Shown here one piece after another: positions 7,556 through 14,328 of a stretch of 19,356 bases of DNA. Numbering within the stretch: position 1 is the stretch's first letter; the number at the start of each line of letters is the position of its first letter. A program made the translations under genes and the position numbers. The DNA is from Gelidibacter sp035515035 (GTDB lineage Bacteria; Bacteroidota; Bacteroidia; Flavobacteriales; Flavobacteriaceae), in assembly GCF_035515035.1 (NCBI RefSeq), contig NZ_DATJCA010000166.1, positions 1 to 19,356 on the forward strand, in the 5' to 3' direction. The notes under the pieces are model-generated. The model made no database searches. It was not told where the DNA came from and saw only the letters and a program-made list of their open reading frames with translations.

Positions 7556-7945
7556 ATGGGTATCATTACGTATTACAATTTTGAAGATAGCGAAGTATTT
7601 ATTTTTGACGATTTCATTATCAATCAAGTAAAGGAGGCTGTAGTTATAGAGCCACATCACAATGATATTTTCAATGAGGTAGTACAGAAGCATTTTAGCG
7701 GGAAAAACATGGTGTATATTTCCAATAGGGTAAAATCCTATTCGGTAAACCCATTAATTTATCCGGAAGCCGAAAAAATTCCAAATTTGATTGCTATTGC
7801 CATTATTCCTAAAACAGCACTTATGCGGAGAAATGCCGAATACGAGCAGGAGTTTTTTGATAAACCTTATGAGATTTTTGATAGTTTAAGTGAAGCCATC
7901 GTTTGGGTTCACAGTATTATGCCCAATTCGAAAACTTCTGATTAG
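7556..7945 (+). CDS. Small orphan protein, possibly STAS/SpoIIAA-like fold
   Basis: The 129-residue soluble protein starts at the ATG at 7556, about 65 bases after the clpB terminator, so it is probably transcribed separately. It has no signal peptide and no membrane helix. The order of elements is beta strands (IITYYNFEDSEVFIFDDF), a helix (HNDIFNEVVQKHF), a strand (NMVYISNRV), a loop (SYSVNPLIYPEAEKI), a hydrophobic strand (LIAIAIIPK), a helix (RRNAEYEQEFF) and FDSLSEAIVWVHSIM. The alternating strand/helix order and the final 'F-x-S-L-x-E-A-I-x-W' resemble small STAS/SpoIIAA-type flavobacterial proteins. This is an impression only and no catalytic motif is visible. Existence as a gene is likely; function is unknown. 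Confidence 0.72.
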   Translation: MGIITYYNFEDSEVFIFDDFIINQVKEAVVIEPHHNDIFNEVVQKHFSGKNMVYISNRVKSYSVNPLIYPEAEKIPNLIAIAIIPKTALMRRNAEYEQEFFDKPYEIFDSLSEAIVWVHSIMPNSKTSD

Positions 7946-8342
7946 ATTATGAATCTCAGGCCTATGCAAGGAGATATGATTAAGGCCACCATTGGATTAA
8001 ATAAAATCCTTTGATCAAGGATTGGAACACAACTTTAGATTAACTATGACCTCTGAACATTGCAAGAATTTAAATGATTTCATTTAAGACAGGAAAGAAT
8101 GTTAAACATAATGTAAATGTGACCCAAACTCCCATTTATTGTAGTCTTTTTGTACATCGAAAACGTATCTATATCTGGCGAATGTTTTATTAAAATAGGT
8201 CAAAAACCTATTAATCTCACTCAAAGCCGTTTAATGAATAGGTACATTTTAATTCTTAACCGTTCGTCTAATAAACATCAAAATACTTTAAAGGAATAAC
8301 CGTTTACCGTAATTTTACAACACTTAACCCTACAAATGAATT
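7946..8342. other. 397-base gap upstream of deoC with three perfect hairpins
   Basis: No gene is supported. Perfect 7-bp hairpins lie at 8005-8023 (AATCCTT/AAGGATT), 8070-8087 (TTAAATG/CATTTAA) and 8194-8212 (AATAGGT/ACCTATT). AATAGGT recurs at 8237-8243. AACCGTT occurs at 8258-8264 and 8298-8304, exactly 40 bases apart, and a related AGCCGTTTA lies at 8225-8233. None of the hairpins is followed by a T run. Confidence 0.6.
8287..8317 (+). promoter_or_regulatory. Candidate deoC promoter
   Basis: TAATTTTA (8310-8317) matches seven of eight positions of TAnnTTTG. TTTA (8287-8290) lies 19 bases upstream as a weak -33. Transcription would begin near 8323, about 20 bases before the deoC ATG. One AACCGTT copy (8298-8304) lies between the boxes. 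Confidence 0.4.
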
Positions 8343-8999
8343 ATGAACATCAATCAATATATTGACCACACCCTTTTAAAACCAGGTACAACTGAGAGGC
8401 AAATCATCGATTTATGCAACGAGGCAAAGAAATATGAATTCTATGCGGTTTGCGTTAATAGTTCTTACGTTGCCCTGGCCAAACAATTGCTATCTAAAAC
8501 TTCCGTAAAAGTTGTTTCCGTTGTAGGATTCCCTTTGGGCGCCATGGCGACAGAGGCCAAAGTTTTTGAGGCTAAAAACGCCGTTAATGATGGTGCTGAT
8601 GAAATTGACATGGTCATCAATATAGGATTCCTTAGAAGTAAAAATTATGTTGCTGTTTTTAAGGATATTTTGGACGTTAAGACGGCCATTGGTAAAATCC
8701 CACTAAAAGTAATTATTGAAATTAGTGAACTTTCCAAAAACGAAATCGTTAAAATCTGCGAAATTTGTTTGGACGCCAAGGTCGATTATATTAAAACATC
8801 AACCGGATTTTCTAAAAGCGGCGCCACTTTGACCGCGGTGAAGATCATTAAGAAAATTATTAAAGATCAGGCAAAAATAAAAGCTTCTGGTGGTATAAAA
8901 GATTTGGAAACTGCCCTGAAATATATTGATGCAGGCGCAGACAGAATTGGCACCTCATCTGGAGTTGCAATGATGACAGATAAAATGTCAACACCTTAA
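8343..8999 (+). CDS. deoC: Deoxyribose-phosphate aldolase
   Basis: DeoC splits 2-deoxyribose 5-phosphate into glyceraldehyde 3-phosphate and acetaldehyde, feeding DNA nucleosides into central metabolism. The 218-residue TIM-barrel protein has the class I aldolase residues: D89 in DEIDMVINIG, the Schiff-base lysine K151 in DYIKTSTGFSKSGAT, and the relay lysine K180 in IKASGGIKD. The N-terminal IDHTLLKP and the GFPLGA block are typical. The segment IIEISELS differs from the common IIET-type segment but contains no catalytic residue known to me. ATG start at 8343; a nearby out-of-frame ATG (8336) is ignored. deoD follows after 35 bases, forming a salvage unit. A deoR-type regulator is not in the window. 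Confidence 0.95.
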   Translation: MNINQYIDHTLLKPGTTERQIIDLCNEAKKYEFYAVCVNSSYVALAKQLLSKTSVKVVSVVGFPLGAMATEAKVFEAKNAVNDGADEIDMVINIGFLRSKNYVAVFKDILDVKTAIGKIPLKVIIEISELSKNEIVKICEICLDAKVDYIKTSTGFSKSGATLTAVKIIKKIIKDQAKIKASGGIKDLETALKYIDAGADRIGTSSGVAMMTDKMSTP

Positions 9000-9009
9000 G
9001 ATTAATTTT

Positions 9010-9034
9010 TATCTTTAGGGATTAATCTAATCCC
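9010..9034 (+). promoter_or_regulatory. TATCTTTA box and 7-bp palindrome abutting the deoD start
   Basis: GGGATTA-ATC-TAATCCC (9018-9034) is a perfect 7-bp inverted repeat whose last base touches the deoD ATG. Directly before it, TATCTTTA (9010-9017) resembles a -7 box. It could be an operator over a start site or an RNA hairpin that limits deoD initiation. No good -33 element is seen. Confidence 0.45.
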
Positions 9035-9733
9035 ATGAGTGTACATATAGAAGCCAAAAAAGGAGAAATTGCCGAAACCATTCTTCTTCCCGGTGATCCC
9101 CTAAGGGCGAAATGGATTGCCAACACATTTTTTGACAACCCCAAACTTTTTAATAATGTTCGAGGCATGCTTGGTTATACCGGCACCTATCAAGGCCAAC
9201 CCATTTCTACGATGGGTACGGGAATGGGTGTACCTAGTATTTCCATCTATGCCCATGAATTGATTACGGAATATGACGTCAAAAATCTTATTAGGGTAGG
9301 AAGTGCTGGGTCTTATCAAAAAGATGTTAAGTTAAGAGATATAGTTTTGGCCATGGCCGCCTCCTCTACTTCCGGTATTAACGAACTGCGTTTTGGCGGT
9401 GCGGATTATGCACCTACGGCAGATTTTGGTCTGTTTCAGAAAGCCGTCACTGTTGCACAAGCTAAAAATATTCCCATAAAAGCAGGAAACGTATTGACGA
9501 GTGATGAGTTTTATGCCGATGATTTTGAATCCTTTAGAAAATGGTCGAAATTCAGAATTCTTTGTGTAGAAATGGAAACTGCCGGGCTTTACACTGTGGC
9601 CGCAAAGCACAATGTGAATGCACTAAGTCTTTTAACGATATCCGATTCCTTGGTTACTGGCGAACGCACCACATCAGCAGAAAGAGAAACAACGTTTAAG
9701 GAGATGATTGAAATCGCTCTGGAACTGGCTTAA
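9035..9733 (+). CDS. deoD: Purine nucleoside phosphorylase, DeoD type (hexameric)
   Basis: DeoD phosphorolyses purine (deoxy)nucleosides to the base and (deoxy)ribose 1-phosphate. After mutase action the latter is the substrate of DeoC encoded upstream. The 232-residue protein keeps the E. coli-type positions with almost identical numbering: H4, G20 and R24 in LLPGDPLRAKW, R43 in NNVRGMLGYTG, R87 and S90 in LIRVGSAG, E179-M180-E181 in CVEMETAGLY, S203 and D204 in TISDSLVTGE, and R217 in SAERETTF. D204, which protonates 6-oxopurines in this type, is present. The protein has no C-terminal tail after ALELA and so is slightly shorter than the E. coli enzyme. It lies 35 bases after deoC and 23 bases before the phosphatase gene, so one operon is likely. 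Confidence 0.94.
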   Translation: MSVHIEAKKGEIAETILLPGDPLRAKWIANTFFDNPKLFNNVRGMLGYTGTYQGQPISTMGTGMGVPSISIYAHELITEYDVKNLIRVGSAGSYQKDVKLRDIVLAMAASSTSGINELRFGGADYAPTADFGLFQKAVTVAQAKNIPIKAGNVLTSDEFYADDFESFRKWSKFRILCVEMETAGLYTVAAKHNVNALSLLTISDSLVTGERTTSAERETTFKEMIEIALELA

Positions 9734-9756
9734 TAATTCAACTATATAAAAAGACT

Positions 9757-10266
9757 ATGGAACGTTTTCTCCTCACCATTTGTATCACCCTTTTTTCAGT
9801 AAGTACTTTTGCCCAAGAAGATACTATTTCTGAAACCACCACCTATTATTTTATTCGCCATGCCGAAAAAGACCGTAGTAATCCTTCAGAAAAGGATGCC
9901 AGCTTAACCATAGAAGGCCACCAGAGAGCGCAAAACTGGAGCCTCATTTTCCAACACATCCCTTTTGATGCTGTATATTCCACAAACTTTAACAGAACCA
10001 TAGAAACAGGACAACCCACCGCATCTAATAATCGTTTGGAGATCATTACGTATAACGTAAGTGATGGTTATGATGAAGCTTTTAAGAAAGCCACCACAGG
10101 TAAAACTGTTTTGGTTGTAGGGCATAGCAATACCATTCCCGATTTTGTCAATGCCGTGATTGGACATGAAAAATACAATGATATTGAAGACACCAATAAC
10201 GGAAATCTTTATATTGTAACCATCAGCAACGGAATTACCTCAGACCTTGTGCTTACGATCAATTGA
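9757..10266 (+). CDS. Secreted histidine phosphatase superfamily protein (SixA/PGAM-like)
   Basis: The 169-residue protein has a Sec signal peptide (MERFLLTICITLFSVSTFAQ, cleavage probably after TFA at 19) and a short histidine-phosphatase domain. The phospho-acceptor motif is FIRHAEK (R34, H35, E37), the second histidine is H123 in VVGHSNTIP, and an internal YSTNFNRTIETG block holds the conserved arginine R80. These are the hallmarks of branch 1 of the superfamily. The small size is closer to SixA than to phosphoglycerate mutases. The signal peptide places it in the periplasm, so a glycolytic role is unlikely. The substrate is unknown; a sugar or nucleoside phosphate would suit the deoCD context but is speculation. 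It starts 23 bases after deoD and ends convergent with the next gene, the two overlapping by 8 bases. Confidence 0.85.
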   Translation: MERFLLTICITLFSVSTFAQEDTISETTTYYFIRHAEKDRSNPSEKDASLTIEGHQRAQNWSLIFQHIPFDAVYSTNFNRTIETGQPTASNNRLEIITYNVSDGYDEAFKKATTGKTVLVVGHSNTIPDFVNAVIGHEKYNDIEDTNNGNLYIVTISNGITSDLVLTIN

Positions 10267-11023
10267 GCAGGTTTACCTGAACATTCTTAAGTTCTATTTT
10301 TGAAAGGAGTTGTAGTTTATCGGCAATAAATAAATCATCTAGGTTTTCAAGATTGACACCAACAGTGGCTGGTTTGAAATTGTTATAATCGGCAAAACGT
10401 AATCCGTTGCTCATTCTTGTATTATATGCTTCCCTAAACCGCAATCCAACACTGCCATCAATTTCCTTATAAGAATACGCTAAATAATCCACTGTAAATT
10501 GCTCTTTTTCTATCCAATAGATAAATTCGTCGTCAAAATCCTCACCACCCCCATCTTCAGAAAAGGTGATTTTAATTTTATGATAATCTTTACCCTTGAT
10601 TTCTTTTGAACCTAAATAAGCTTTATGAACCGCTTTGCCATCCAAACTATAAGGCAACACTGAGAAATAATGCACCGAATTAACCGAATTACTGTATAAG
10701 GAAGTAAGGGAGTCTGACAAGTGTACTTTTTCTTTATCCCTGAATCGTTCAAAACCAGAATTGCTCAAAACATCTTTGATTTCAGAAACTGAATCTTTAA
10801 AATGGCGCTCCAATTGAAATTTACCCTGATTACGTATGGCTCTATAATGAATTTCCCGGAAATCAAAATTAATGTCAGAACGATCAAACAATTCCCCTCC
10901 AGCAACTTCAATAGATTTGTTAATCACATCTTCCGCAGCCTCCGTCATGCTTATTTGATTTTCTTTTTCCTTACAATTGAAAAACGATAACAACGCGACC
11001 AAGATCAAAACATTCCTTAACAT
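10259..11023 (-). CDS. DUF6503-like putative lipoprotein
   Basis: The 254-residue protein begins MLRNVLILVALLSFFNCKEK. This is a short signal peptide with a cysteine at 17, but the lipobox (FFN before C) is atypical, so lipidation is probable rather than certain. The mature part is beta-rich (FDFREIHYRAIRN, HYFSVLPYSLDGKAV, YHKIKITFSEDGG, FIYWIEKEQFTVDYLAYSY, LRFREAYNTRMSNGLRFADYNNF), ending in a strand series. This resembles LolA/outer-membrane lipoprotein-sorting-like folds and the flavobacterial family DUF6503, as I recall it. No catalytic motif is evident. The last 8 bases overlap the end of the phosphatase gene in the opposite orientation. Its promoter region is shared, back to back, with smpB. 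Confidence 0.75.
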   Translation of the reverse strand: MLRNVLILVALLSFFNCKEKENQISMTEAAEDVINKSIEVAGGELFDRSDINFDFREIHYRAIRNQGKFQLERHFKDSVSEIKDVLSNSGFERFRDKEKVHLSDSLTSLYSNSVNSVHYFSVLPYSLDGKAVHKAYLGSKEIKGKDYHKIKITFSEDGGGEDFDDEFIYWIEKEQFTVDYLAYSYKEIDGSVGLRFREAYNTRMSNGLRFADYNNFKPATVGVNLENLDDLFIADKLQLLSKIELKNVQVNLLN

Positions 11024-11048
11024 ACTATTTTTTTTTTAAATGAATGCG

Positions 11049-11083
11049 TAAATTTAAAGATTACGGATGTGTCTGCCTCAAAA
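11049..11083 (-). promoter_or_regulatory. Candidate promoter of the minus-strand lipoprotein gene
   Basis: On the minus strand TTTTG (11083-11079), a 22-base spacer and TAAATTTA (11056-11049) approximate the Bacteroidota promoter. The leader to the ATG at 11023 would be about 20 bases. Confidence 0.45.
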
Positions 11084-11099
11084 GTTATCTTAAATGTTT

Positions 11100-11107
11100 T
11101 ACCTTTG
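11100..11107 (+). promoter_or_regulatory. smpB -7 box (TACCTTTG)
   Basis: TACCTTTG is a perfect TAnnTTTG match. No convincing TTG is seen 19-23 bases upstream. Transcription would start only a few bases before the ATG at 11115, giving a very short or absent leader. The box overlaps the upstream in-frame ATG at 11094, arguing against that start. Confidence 0.55.
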
Positions 11108-11114
11108 GCTTCCT

Positions 11115-11573
11115 ATGCAGAAACACATCAACATAAAAAACAGAAAAGCACGTTTTCATTACGAAATATTGGATAAATATGTGGCCGGAATTGTTCTATC
11201 AGGTACAGAAATAAAGTCCATTAGAAACAGTAAAGCATCTATTGCCGAAAGTTTTTGTGAGTTTAATGATAAAGGCGAACTCTTTGTCATTAACATGAAT
11301 ATTGAGGAATATGCATTTGGCAACTATAATAACCACAGGCCCAAAGCCGAACGAAAGCTCCTCTTGAACAAAAAAGAACTCAAGAAACTTCAAAAAGACG
11401 TTCAAATTAAGGGCTATTCCATTGTTCCCTTACGTTTGTTTATTAATGATAGAGGCTTTGCTAAAATGGAAATCGCTTTAGGAAAAGGGAAAAAACTCTA
11501 TGACAAGCGCGACACTATTAGGGACCGAGACAATAAGAGGAATCTCGATCGGATCAAGAAAATCTACAGTTAA
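11115..11573 (+). CDS. smpB: SsrA-binding protein SmpB
   Basis: SmpB binds tmRNA and brings it to stalled ribosomes for trans-translation. The 152-residue product starts MQKHINIKNRKARFHYEI. It has the OB-fold blocks LSGTEIKSIR (28-37), ASIAESFCEF (41-50) and NHRPKAERKLLL (73-84), then IVPLRLFINDRGFAKMEI (103-120) and the basic tail YDKRDTIRDRDNKRNLDRI (129-147), which enters the ribosomal channel. The frame is open to an ATG at 11094 (MFYLWLP...). That ATG lies upstream of the -7 box, and the extra residues do not fit the family, so 11115 is used. The tmRNA gene itself is not in the window. Confidence 0.97.
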   Translation: MQKHINIKNRKARFHYEILDKYVAGIVLSGTEIKSIRNSKASIAESFCEFNDKGELFVINMNIEEYAFGNYNNHRPKAERKLLLNKKELKKLQKDVQIKGYSIVPLRLFINDRGFAKMEIALGKGKKLYDKRDTIRDRDNKRNLDRIKKIYS

Positions 11574-11660
11574 GCATCTCTTTCGAAGTGTTTTTCAAAA
11601 GTGTAATAGTCCTATACCAAATCCCTCAATAGGAAAGCAAAAAAATAATCAATTATTTAA

Positions 11661-11676
11661 GATTGTTATAACAATC
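11661..11676. promoter_or_regulatory. Perfect 16-base palindrome (candidate operator)
   Basis: GATTGTTATAACAATC equals its own reverse complement over all 16 bases. It lies 18 bases upstream of a perfect -7 box (11695-11702), so its right half covers the expected -33 region, as an operator would. An AT-rich hairpin (11643-11658, AAATAAT/ATTATTT) lies just before it. Confidence 0.5.
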
Positions 11677-11694
11677 CCAAGCGGTTATTATAGC

Positions 11695-11702
11695 TAAGTT
11701 TG
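11695..11702 (+). promoter_or_regulatory. -7 box TAAGTTTG upstream of the structured RNA
   Basis: A perfect TAnnTTTG match. Transcription would begin about 11707-11710, at the first base of the closing stem described in the next entry. No TTG is present at the usual -33 spacing; the palindrome is there instead. Confidence 0.5.
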
Positions 11703-11709
11703 AAACACT

Positions 11710-11828
11710 TATAGGCAATCCGTCACATCAAGAACTTTAGTCCACGAAGTTTGAATAAGGAAGTGGCTTTTCAATTGAGGTAAGCCTCGGGGTATTAAAA
11801 CCCACTGGTGGGAATATATGTGCCTATA
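11710..11828 (+). ncRNA. Candidate structured RNA (6S-type small RNA or 5' leader)
   Basis: TATAGGCA (11710-11717) is the perfect reverse complement of TGCCTATA (11821-11828), so an 8-bp stem can close a 119-base element. Inside are three possible hairpins: AACTT...AAGTT, GGCTT...AAGCC (helped by UC/GG pairs around AAUUGA), and a 3' arm CCCAC-TG-GTGGG that must open to leave a loop. The GTGGGA of that arm can instead pair with TCC..CAC next to the 5' closing stem. A promoter-like box lies directly upstream. A closed rod or bubble of about 110-120 bases fits what I recall of the short 6S-Flavo RNAs (which mimic an open promoter and bind RNA polymerase). An alternative is a regulatory leader of the DUF5686 gene, whose ATG is only 19 bases downstream. 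No T-run terminator follows. The identity is a hypothesis from manual pairing. Confidence 0.4.
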
Positions 11829-11847
11829 GCAATAGAACCCAAACTTT

Positions 11848-14328
11848 ATGACTAAAAATTTACTCGCTTTCTTTCTTGTAATGATCAGCTTTCAGACCTT
11901 TTCCCAAATAAAAGGACGAATTACAGATCAAAAAAACGCCGCACTTCCCTTTGTCAACATTTATGTAGAAAATACATTTACCGGAACCACCAGTAATGAT
12001 GAAGGTTACTATGAACTGAATCTGAGTAAACCCGCTACTTACACCATCGTATTTCAGTTTTTAGGCTATAAGACGGTGAAGAAAGACATCGAGATCAAAC
12101 AATTTCCATATATTTTGGATGCTACTCTTGCTGAAGAACAAATTTCACTGAACGAAGTGGTGATCAATGCTGATGACAATCCTGCAGATATCATCATGCG
12201 TAAAGCCATTGCATCAAGAAAGGCGAATTTGGAAAAAATCAATGCTTTTAAAGCCAACTTCTATTCTCGCGGCCTGATCCGAATAAAAAATGCTCCAGAA
12301 AAGTTCTTTGGACAGGAAATGGATGATTTTATGGTGGGATTGGATTCCACTAGAAGTGGCATTTTGTATCTATCAGAAACCATTTCTGAAATTGAATACA
12401 TGCGACCAGATAAATTAAAGGAAAAGATTATCGCCTCAAAAGTGAGTGGTGACAACAACGGATTTAGCTTCAATACCGCGAGTGATGTCGATTTCAACTT
12501 TTATAATAATACGATTGAATTGGGCAATCAGATTATTTCTCCAATTGCCGATTATGCCTTTAATTACTATAGATACAAGCTGGAAGGTGTGTTTTATGAC
12601 GACAAAGGCAATCTCATCAATAAAATCAAAGTCATCCCGAGACGTGATAACGATCGGATTTTTTCCGGAAGTATCTATATCGTGGATAATCAGTGGACTA
12701 TTTATGCTTTAGAATTAGGCATTACGGGAATTCAGGCACAAATTCCACCAGCAGAAGTCATTACCATAAAGCAAAATTTCTCTTATTCAGACACTGATGA
12801 AATTTGGGTTATGATTTCCCAAGGCATTGAATTTAGTTATTCTCTTTTCGGATTTAAAGGTGATGGTCGCTATACTGCGGTCTATAGCAATTATGATTTC
12901 ACTACTGAGGTAAGCAAAAAATCTTTTGGGAAGGAAATTTTATCATTTGGAAATGAAGCCAATAAAAAAGATTCCACGTATTGGAAAAGCTTTAGACCAG
13001 TCCCTTTAACGGATGAAGAAATCAACGATTATTTATTAAAAGACAGCATTCAAACCCTTAGGGAATCAAAACCTTATTTAGACTCCATTGATGCCAAAAA
13101 CAACACGTTTAAAATCCAAAACATTCTCTTTGGATATAGTCACCGGAATTCTTTTGAAGATTGGTCTGTGGGTTATAGCTCACCCCTCTCCGACTTTCAA
13201 TTCAATACCGTTCAGGGTTACAATTCAGAATTGAGTTTTTACTATCGAAAAAACCTGGATAAATACCGACGTTATTTCTCAGCAAATGCCTCTTTACAAT
13301 ATGGAGTTTCTGATGATCGCTTAAGAGGAACAGCTTCTTTTAGATATAAGTTCAATAATATCAACTCGCCGTTCTTAACGATTTCTGGCGGTGTTGAAAC
13401 GCATCAGTTTAATGATGCGCAGCCTATTTCACCTTTGGTCAACTCAGTAAGCTCCTTGTTTTTCGAAAATAATTTCCTGAAAATATATGATAAAAGTTTC
13501 GCTCAATTTGGTTACTCACAAGAAATATCAAATGGTATCACTATTTATAGCAACCTAGCTTACGAGCGCCGAAAAGCGCTGGTCAACACTACAGATCAAG
13601 TGATTTTTAATGATAAGGAGGACAGCTACTCAAGTAATGATCCATTACATCCTGGTATTTATGGAATTCCTGCTTTTGATACGCACCAACTTTTAAAGTT
13701 CAAACTCAATGCACGTTTCAATTTTGGACAGGAATATATGAGTTATCCCGATAGCAAGATCAATATTCCGAACAGCAAATACCCTACCTTGTATTTAGGT
13801 TATGAAAAAGGATTTGCAGCTTCAGAAAATCAGTATAATTTTGATCAGCTTAAAGCCCGATTGACCCAAAGTTTTAACGTAGGCAACAAAGGTGATTTTA
13901 AATACAACCTAAAGGCGGGCACATTTTTTAATGCCGATGCTATTGGGTTTATGGATTATTACCATCCCAATGGCAATCAAACACACGTTGGCACCTCCAG
14001 CACCTATCTTAACGTGTTCAATAATTTACCGTATTATGAGCTGAGCACAAACACGTCCTATTTGGAAATGCATGCCGAACATGATTTTAAAGGATTGCTC
14101 TTAAGTCGTGTGCCATTATTGAATAAACTGAATTACAATTTAGTGATTGGTGCGCATGCCTTTGCAACCGAAAACACCAAACCTTATCAGGAATATTCCA
14201 TTGGGATCGACAATATAAGCTTTAAGAAATTTAGGTTCTTACGTGTGGATTATGTGCGCTCCTATCAAAACGGGTATCAAGGCGACGCTATAATCTTCGG
14301 TTTGAAATTTTTGAATATTATTGAATAA
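11848..14328 (+). CDS. DUF5686 outer-membrane protein with carboxypeptidase-like regulatory domain
   Basis: The 826-residue protein has a Sec signal peptide (about 1-19, ending TFS before QIKGRI). Next comes a carboxypeptidase-D regulatory-like beta-sandwich (about 20-100, with GRITDQKNAALPFVNIYV and GTTSNDEGYYELNL), the domain also found at the front of SusC/TonB-dependent receptors. The rest (about 105-826) is the DUF5686 region, beginning with NPADIIMRKAIASRK and passing into a long series of amphipathic strands rich in Y, F and N. The final strand is GDAIIFGLKFLNIIE, consistent with an outer-membrane beta-barrel. No TonB plug domain and no TonB box are evident, so it is not a classic TonB-dependent receptor. 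Its substrate is unknown. The ATG at 11848 directly precedes the signal peptide. It is downstream of the structured element, which may regulate it. Confidence 0.85.
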   Translation: MTKNLLAFFLVMISFQTFSQIKGRITDQKNAALPFVNIYVENTFTGTTSNDEGYYELNLSKPATYTIVFQFLGYKTVKKDIEIKQFPYILDATLAEEQISLNEVVINADDNPADIIMRKAIASRKANLEKINAFKANFYSRGLIRIKNAPEKFFGQEMDDFMVGLDSTRSGILYLSETISEIEYMRPDKLKEKIIASKVSGDNNGFSFNTASDVDFNFYNNTIELGNQIISPIADYAFNYYRYKLEGVFYDDKGNLINKIKVIPRRDNDRIFSGSIYIVDNQWTIYALELGITGIQAQIPPAEVITIKQNFSYSDTDEIWVMISQGIEFSYSLFGFKGDGRYTAVYSNYDFTTEVSKKSFGKEILSFGNEANKKDSTYWKSFRPVPLTDEEINDYLLKDSIQTLRESKPYLDSIDAKNNTFKIQNILFGYSHRNSFEDWSVGYSSPLSDFQFNTVQGYNSELSFYYRKNLDKYRRYFSANASLQYGVSDDRLRGTASFRYKFNNINSPFLTISGGVETHQFNDAQPISPLVNSVSSLFFENNFLKIYDKSFAQFGYSQEISNGITIYSNLAYERRKALVNTTDQVIFNDKEDSYSSNDPLHPGIYGIPAFDTHQLLKFKLNARFNFGQEYMSYPDSKINIPNSKYPTLYLGYEKGFAASENQYNFDQLKARLTQSFNVGNKGDFKYNLKAGTFFNADAIGFMDYYHPNGNQTHVGTSSTYLNVFNNLPYYELSTNTSYLEMHAEHDFKGLLLSRVPLLNKLNYNLVIGAHAFATENTKPYQEYSIGIDNISFKKFRFLRVDYVRSYQNGYQGDAIIFGLKFLNIIE

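Noticed and set aside
7398..7631. Plus-strand open frame of 77 codons after clpB
   Set aside because: It runs through the hairpin and the terminator and overlaps the start of the 7556 gene in another frame; its composition is not protein-like.
11574..11847. tmRNA (ssrA) gene next to smpB
   Set aside because: No tRNA-like acceptor ends, no CCA-adjacent T-arm and no tag reading frame ending in an Ala-Ala type peptide were found, and the gap is too short for a usual tmRNA.
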